Shown here piece after piece: positions 61,675 to 64,000 of a DNA stretch of 64,000 nt. Source of the DNA: Thalassospira marina. GTDB lineage: Bacteria; Pseudomonadota; Alphaproteobacteria; Rhodospirillales; Thalassospiraceae. How positions within the stretch are numbered: position 1 is the first letter of the stretch; every line of letters starts with the position of its first letter. Below the pieces are notes generated by a model, which had not been told where the DNA came from, did no database searches, and saw only the letters and a program-made list of their open reading frames with translations. The translations under genes were made by a program, and so were the position numbers. The stretch lies in NCBI RefSeq assembly GCF_002844375.1, contig NZ_CP024199.1, positions 942,001-1,006,000 on the forward strand, given 5' to 3'.

Positions 61675-63022
61675 GACGGGTCAAAACCTCGTCATAGGCG
61701 TTATTCACCCTGTTGCCATAGCCTTCGGCCAGTTGGCGGGCAATTGTGTTGCGCGCGTTGGTGCCCAGTGTCTGGCGCAGGGTTGCATCATGCACCAGCC
61801 TTGTTATGGCATCGGCCAGCGCATCGGCATTGCGCGGCGGAATAATGATGCCGTTTTTACCATCCTCAATCGGGCTTCCGGCATCAAAACTCGTGATCAC
61901 GGGCAGGGAGGCTGCCATTGCCTCCTGCACGGCAAGGCTGGAACCTTCGGAAAGGCTGGGGAAAACAAAAATATCGGCCTTTTGCAGGGCTGATGGAACA
62001 TCACGCGCAGGAATCGCCCCTTGCCAGTCAACGCCATCGGGCAGCCTGGCCATTAAACCCGCCGCACATTGGCGCACCCGGCCAATCAGCGTCAGGGTGA
62101 CTGACGCATTGTGGCGGCTGCGCAGCATCTGAAAGGCGCGCAACAACACCGCAATCCCCTTCGCGAGCGAGATTTGACCGATAAAAAGCAAACGAAGCGG
62201 ACGGGAAGGCAATGCCAGCATGGGCATCGGGCGATCAAGCACCAGGCATTGCTGGGCAAGTGGCGCATCAAACGGGATGATGTGAATACGCTCTTCCGCC
62301 ACCCCGCAGGTGATCAATCCGTTTGCTACAGTGGCAGAGGGGGCAAAAACGGCATCGGCAAAGCAGGCTTCTTTGATGCGTCGGTTGGCAAGGAAGGCGG
62401 ATATTTCCCGCCATTTTTGCCCATATTGCTGATATTCCGCGCCTAATTGCATGGCGCGGATGGGGGCCAGCTGGCCCGTGACGTCGCTGATCGTGATAAT
62501 ATTTTGTTTGTGCGCCCGTTTCATGGCCGGAAGGCTGTAATTGCCCTGCCCATGCAATATCCGCACATTGTGCGGCATGTTGCGCGCGGCAAGCCAGGAT
62601 AGCGGCAAATCCGATGCCAGATTATGGGCTGGCAGGCGCAGCATCCTTGCCGATTTTCCCAAAATATCAGGGGTCAGATGGCGGCCCTTTATGCCCGTCA
62701 AAACAGGGTCCACCCGGCGGGCCGGGCGGGCAAACAGCGATTGCAGGTTACGGTGCGTGGTGGTTGCAGGGGCGGGTGCTTGGGCGTCCGGGGTGCAATG
62801 CCGCCAAAAACTGTCCCAGCGGGCAAGGCGGCCCTGTCGGGCAAGATGGGCGGCCAGAAGGGCAAACTGGTCAACCCGGCCAATCATCCAGATATCGGGG
62901 TTCATGCACGCCAAAACCCGTATTGGGGCTGAAAAGGCAGGTTTTCCCGACTTGCGTAAAAAAGGCTCCCCCTGCGCACCCCTGATATCCCCCGTTTCAG
63001 GTTTCCCGGCTGGCAAAACCAT
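61667..63022 (-). CDS. Glycosyltransferase family 4
   Basis: A GT-B enzyme of about 450 residues. The nucleotide-sugar domain shows LRLLFIGQISLAKGIAVLLRAF and the EX7E motif SEGSSLAVQEAMAASLPVIT. Start is uncertain: TTG at 63052, ATG at 63022 (given) or ATG at 62905, which lies at the edge of the first Rossmann half (CMNPDIWMIGRVDQFA). A gap of 46 bases or more separates it from the gene upstream. Confidence 0.87.
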   Translation of the reverse strand: MVLPAGKPETGDIRGAQGEPFLRKSGKPAFSAPIRVLACMNPDIWMIGRVDQFALLAAHLARQGRLARWDSFWRHCTPDAQAPAPATTTHRNLQSLFARPARRVDPVLTGIKGRHLTPDILGKSARMLRLPAHNLASDLPLSWLAARNMPHNVRILHGQGNYSLPAMKRAHKQNIITISDVTGQLAPIRAMQLGAEYQQYGQKWREISAFLANRRIKEACFADAVFAPSATVANGLITCGVAEERIHIIPFDAPLAQQCLVLDRPMPMLALPSRPLRLLFIGQISLAKGIAVLLRAFQMLRSRHNASVTLTLIGRVRQCAAGLMARLPDGVDWQGAIPARDVPSALQKADIFVFPSLSEGSSLAVQEAMAASLPVITSFDAGSPIEDGKNGIIIPPRNADALADAITRLVHDATLRQTLGTNARNTIARQLAEGYGNRVNNAYDEVLTRHG

Positions 63023-63098
63023 ATCCGACAAGTCATGGTTGTGGCAAAGCAAACCCGCAGGCGATGGACGTGGTCGATGTTAACTGTGATGCCAGTTT

Positions 63099-64000
63099 CT
63101 AAGCGCGCATCAACAGCACCTTTTGGCAGGCTACCAGCGTTTGACGAGCAATATTTTCAGGGGCATTGCCTGTAATCGCAGCCGTCTGGCGGGCAAGGTG
63201 ATGCGCATAATAATCCGGTGTGCTTAGCAATTTTGTCGCGGCATTCACCCAGGCATCATACCCATACCCGGCGGGGGACGATGGCAGTGGCAGCATGGTT
63301 TCACCGGGAACCAGCATATCATGCGCACACCCGGTTTGATCCGATGCAAGGCTGACAGTCTGGCAGGAAATGGCATCAACCACCGCAACGCCATAGGCAT
63401 CACTGCGCGATGGCAGGCAAAACAGCTTTGCACGGCCATAAATCGGCGCAAGCTGATCGGCAGGTACAGCAGGTATCAGCGTTGTGATTTCGCCAATGCC
63501 GGCCTGATTGATTTTTGCCTGCACGGTTTTAAAATCCGCCGGGCCTATCCCGGCGATGGCGATGCTTTTTACCACACCGCTTTGCCAAAGTTTGGCCGCC
63601 AGGATCAGGAAAAGATCAAACCCCTTGGCATCGGTCGGGCGACCACACGACAACAGGTCATGGGGGCGGCTGGTGCTAGCAGGCAGGTTGTTGGGCGGGC
63701 GAAAAGACGGCGCAATGGGGATGATGCTAACCTGATTGGCCGCAATGCCATGGTCAATAAACCAGTCCGCACCCGGTGTGCCCGCCGCGATGCCCGCATG
63801 GGCATGGGCCAGAATATCGCGGCGCATTTTACGGCGGATGGGGTTTTTAAAGGCAATATCGGATGCCGCCCAGCCATCAAAACGCACGATATAGGGGATA
63901 TTCCGCGCCCGGCACCATTTATGGGCCAGCCACATGGCCGGGCCAAAACCGGCAATCAGCACAATATCAGGTGCAAAATGCGCAAGATGGGATGCAGGCG
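63099..64000 (-). CDS. Glycosyltransferase family 4, 5' end beyond the window
   Basis: At least 300 residues; the frame stays open past 63962 to the window edge (PASHLAHFAPDIV precedes LIAGFGPAMWLAHKW), so the N-terminus is missing. The C-terminal GT-B domain is clear: CGRPTDAKGFDLFLILAAKL and FCLPSRSDAYGVAVVDAISCQ, where the EX7E glutamates are replaced by Asp. The first visible part holds IVRFDGWAASDIAFKNP. It opens the minus-strand operon as far as can be seen. Confidence 0.85.
   Translation of the reverse strand, partial: PASHLAHFAPDIVLIAGFGPAMWLAHKWCRARNIPYIVRFDGWAASDIAFKNPIRRKMRRDILAHAHAGIAAGTPGADWFIDHGIAANQVSIIPIAPSFRPPNNLPASTSRPHDLLSCGRPTDAKGFDLFLILAAKLWQSGVVKSIAIAGIGPADFKTVQAKINQAGIGEITTLIPAVPADQLAPIYGRAKLFCLPSRSDAYGVAVVDAISCQTVSLASDQTGCAHDMLVPGETMLPLPSSPAGYGYDAWVNAATKLLSTPDYYAHHLARQTAAITGNAPENIARQTLVACQKVLLMRA

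Overview
The window looks like chromosomal DNA of a motile marine alphaproteobacterium of the Rhodospirillales type, most like Thalassospira. I reach this from gene content and family resemblance alone. Pointers are a CckA hybrid kinase, a GTTC-N7-GTTC SOS box before recA, a RecA N-terminus of the alphaproteobacterial pattern, and the flagellar order fliL-fliM-DUF6468-motE-cheY-cheZ-motB-type pair. I saw no rRNA, tRNA, insertion sequence or CRISPR array.

Layout. 0.1-19.3 kb is a flagellar and chemotaxis region. A plus-strand run carries fliL, fliM, a DUF6468-like protein, a MotE-like protein, cheY, cheZ, two MotB-like proteins and a 1228-residue secreted repeat protein. After a Sel1-repeat gene comes a minus-strand group (csrA, a small ORF, an FlhB C-domain protein flhX, a small helical protein, fliO, fliP, a small membrane protein). 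Divergent from csrA is flgB-flgC-fliE, then fliQ-fliR-flhB. Good sigma-54 type promoter matches precede flgB and, more weakly, fliL and the Sel1 gene. 19.7-24.8 kb holds a chemoreceptor with a PilZ tail and cckA.

24.9-31.7 kb is a catabolic cassette: a MocR-type regulator, degradative HMG-CoA reductase, a TRAP transporter (dctP, dctQ, dctM) and HMG-CoA lyase. Together these should import mevalonate and split it to acetyl-CoA and acetoacetate. Just after the lyase gene lies a 63-bp gene-end fragment that matches the last 21 codons of cckA, so the cassette sits between an intact and a broken copy of the cckA 3' end. I consider this the most interesting feature of the window.

32-42.8 kb is mixed housekeeping and accessory DNA: a lone periplasmic binding protein, a PH-domain membrane protein, a class D beta-lactamase, a LodB/LodA-type quinone-cofactor amine oxidase pair with a Tat-like leader on the oxidase, a DMT exporter, NikR, RecA with its SOS box, and Cu-Zn SodC. 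42.9-54.8 kb carries a second chemoreceptor with a degenerate PilZ tail, a DUF5610-like protein, a long actinobacterial/planctomycete-like leucyl-tRNA synthetase, a LysR-pirin-cysteine hydrolase-monooxygenase group and a TrkH potassium transporter. 54.9-64 kb is a surface polysaccharide locus: a UDP-HexNAc dehydrogenase facing a tightly overlapped minus-strand operon of glycosyltransferases, a flippase and two unknown proteins. It runs off the right edge in an incomplete glycosyltransferase gene.
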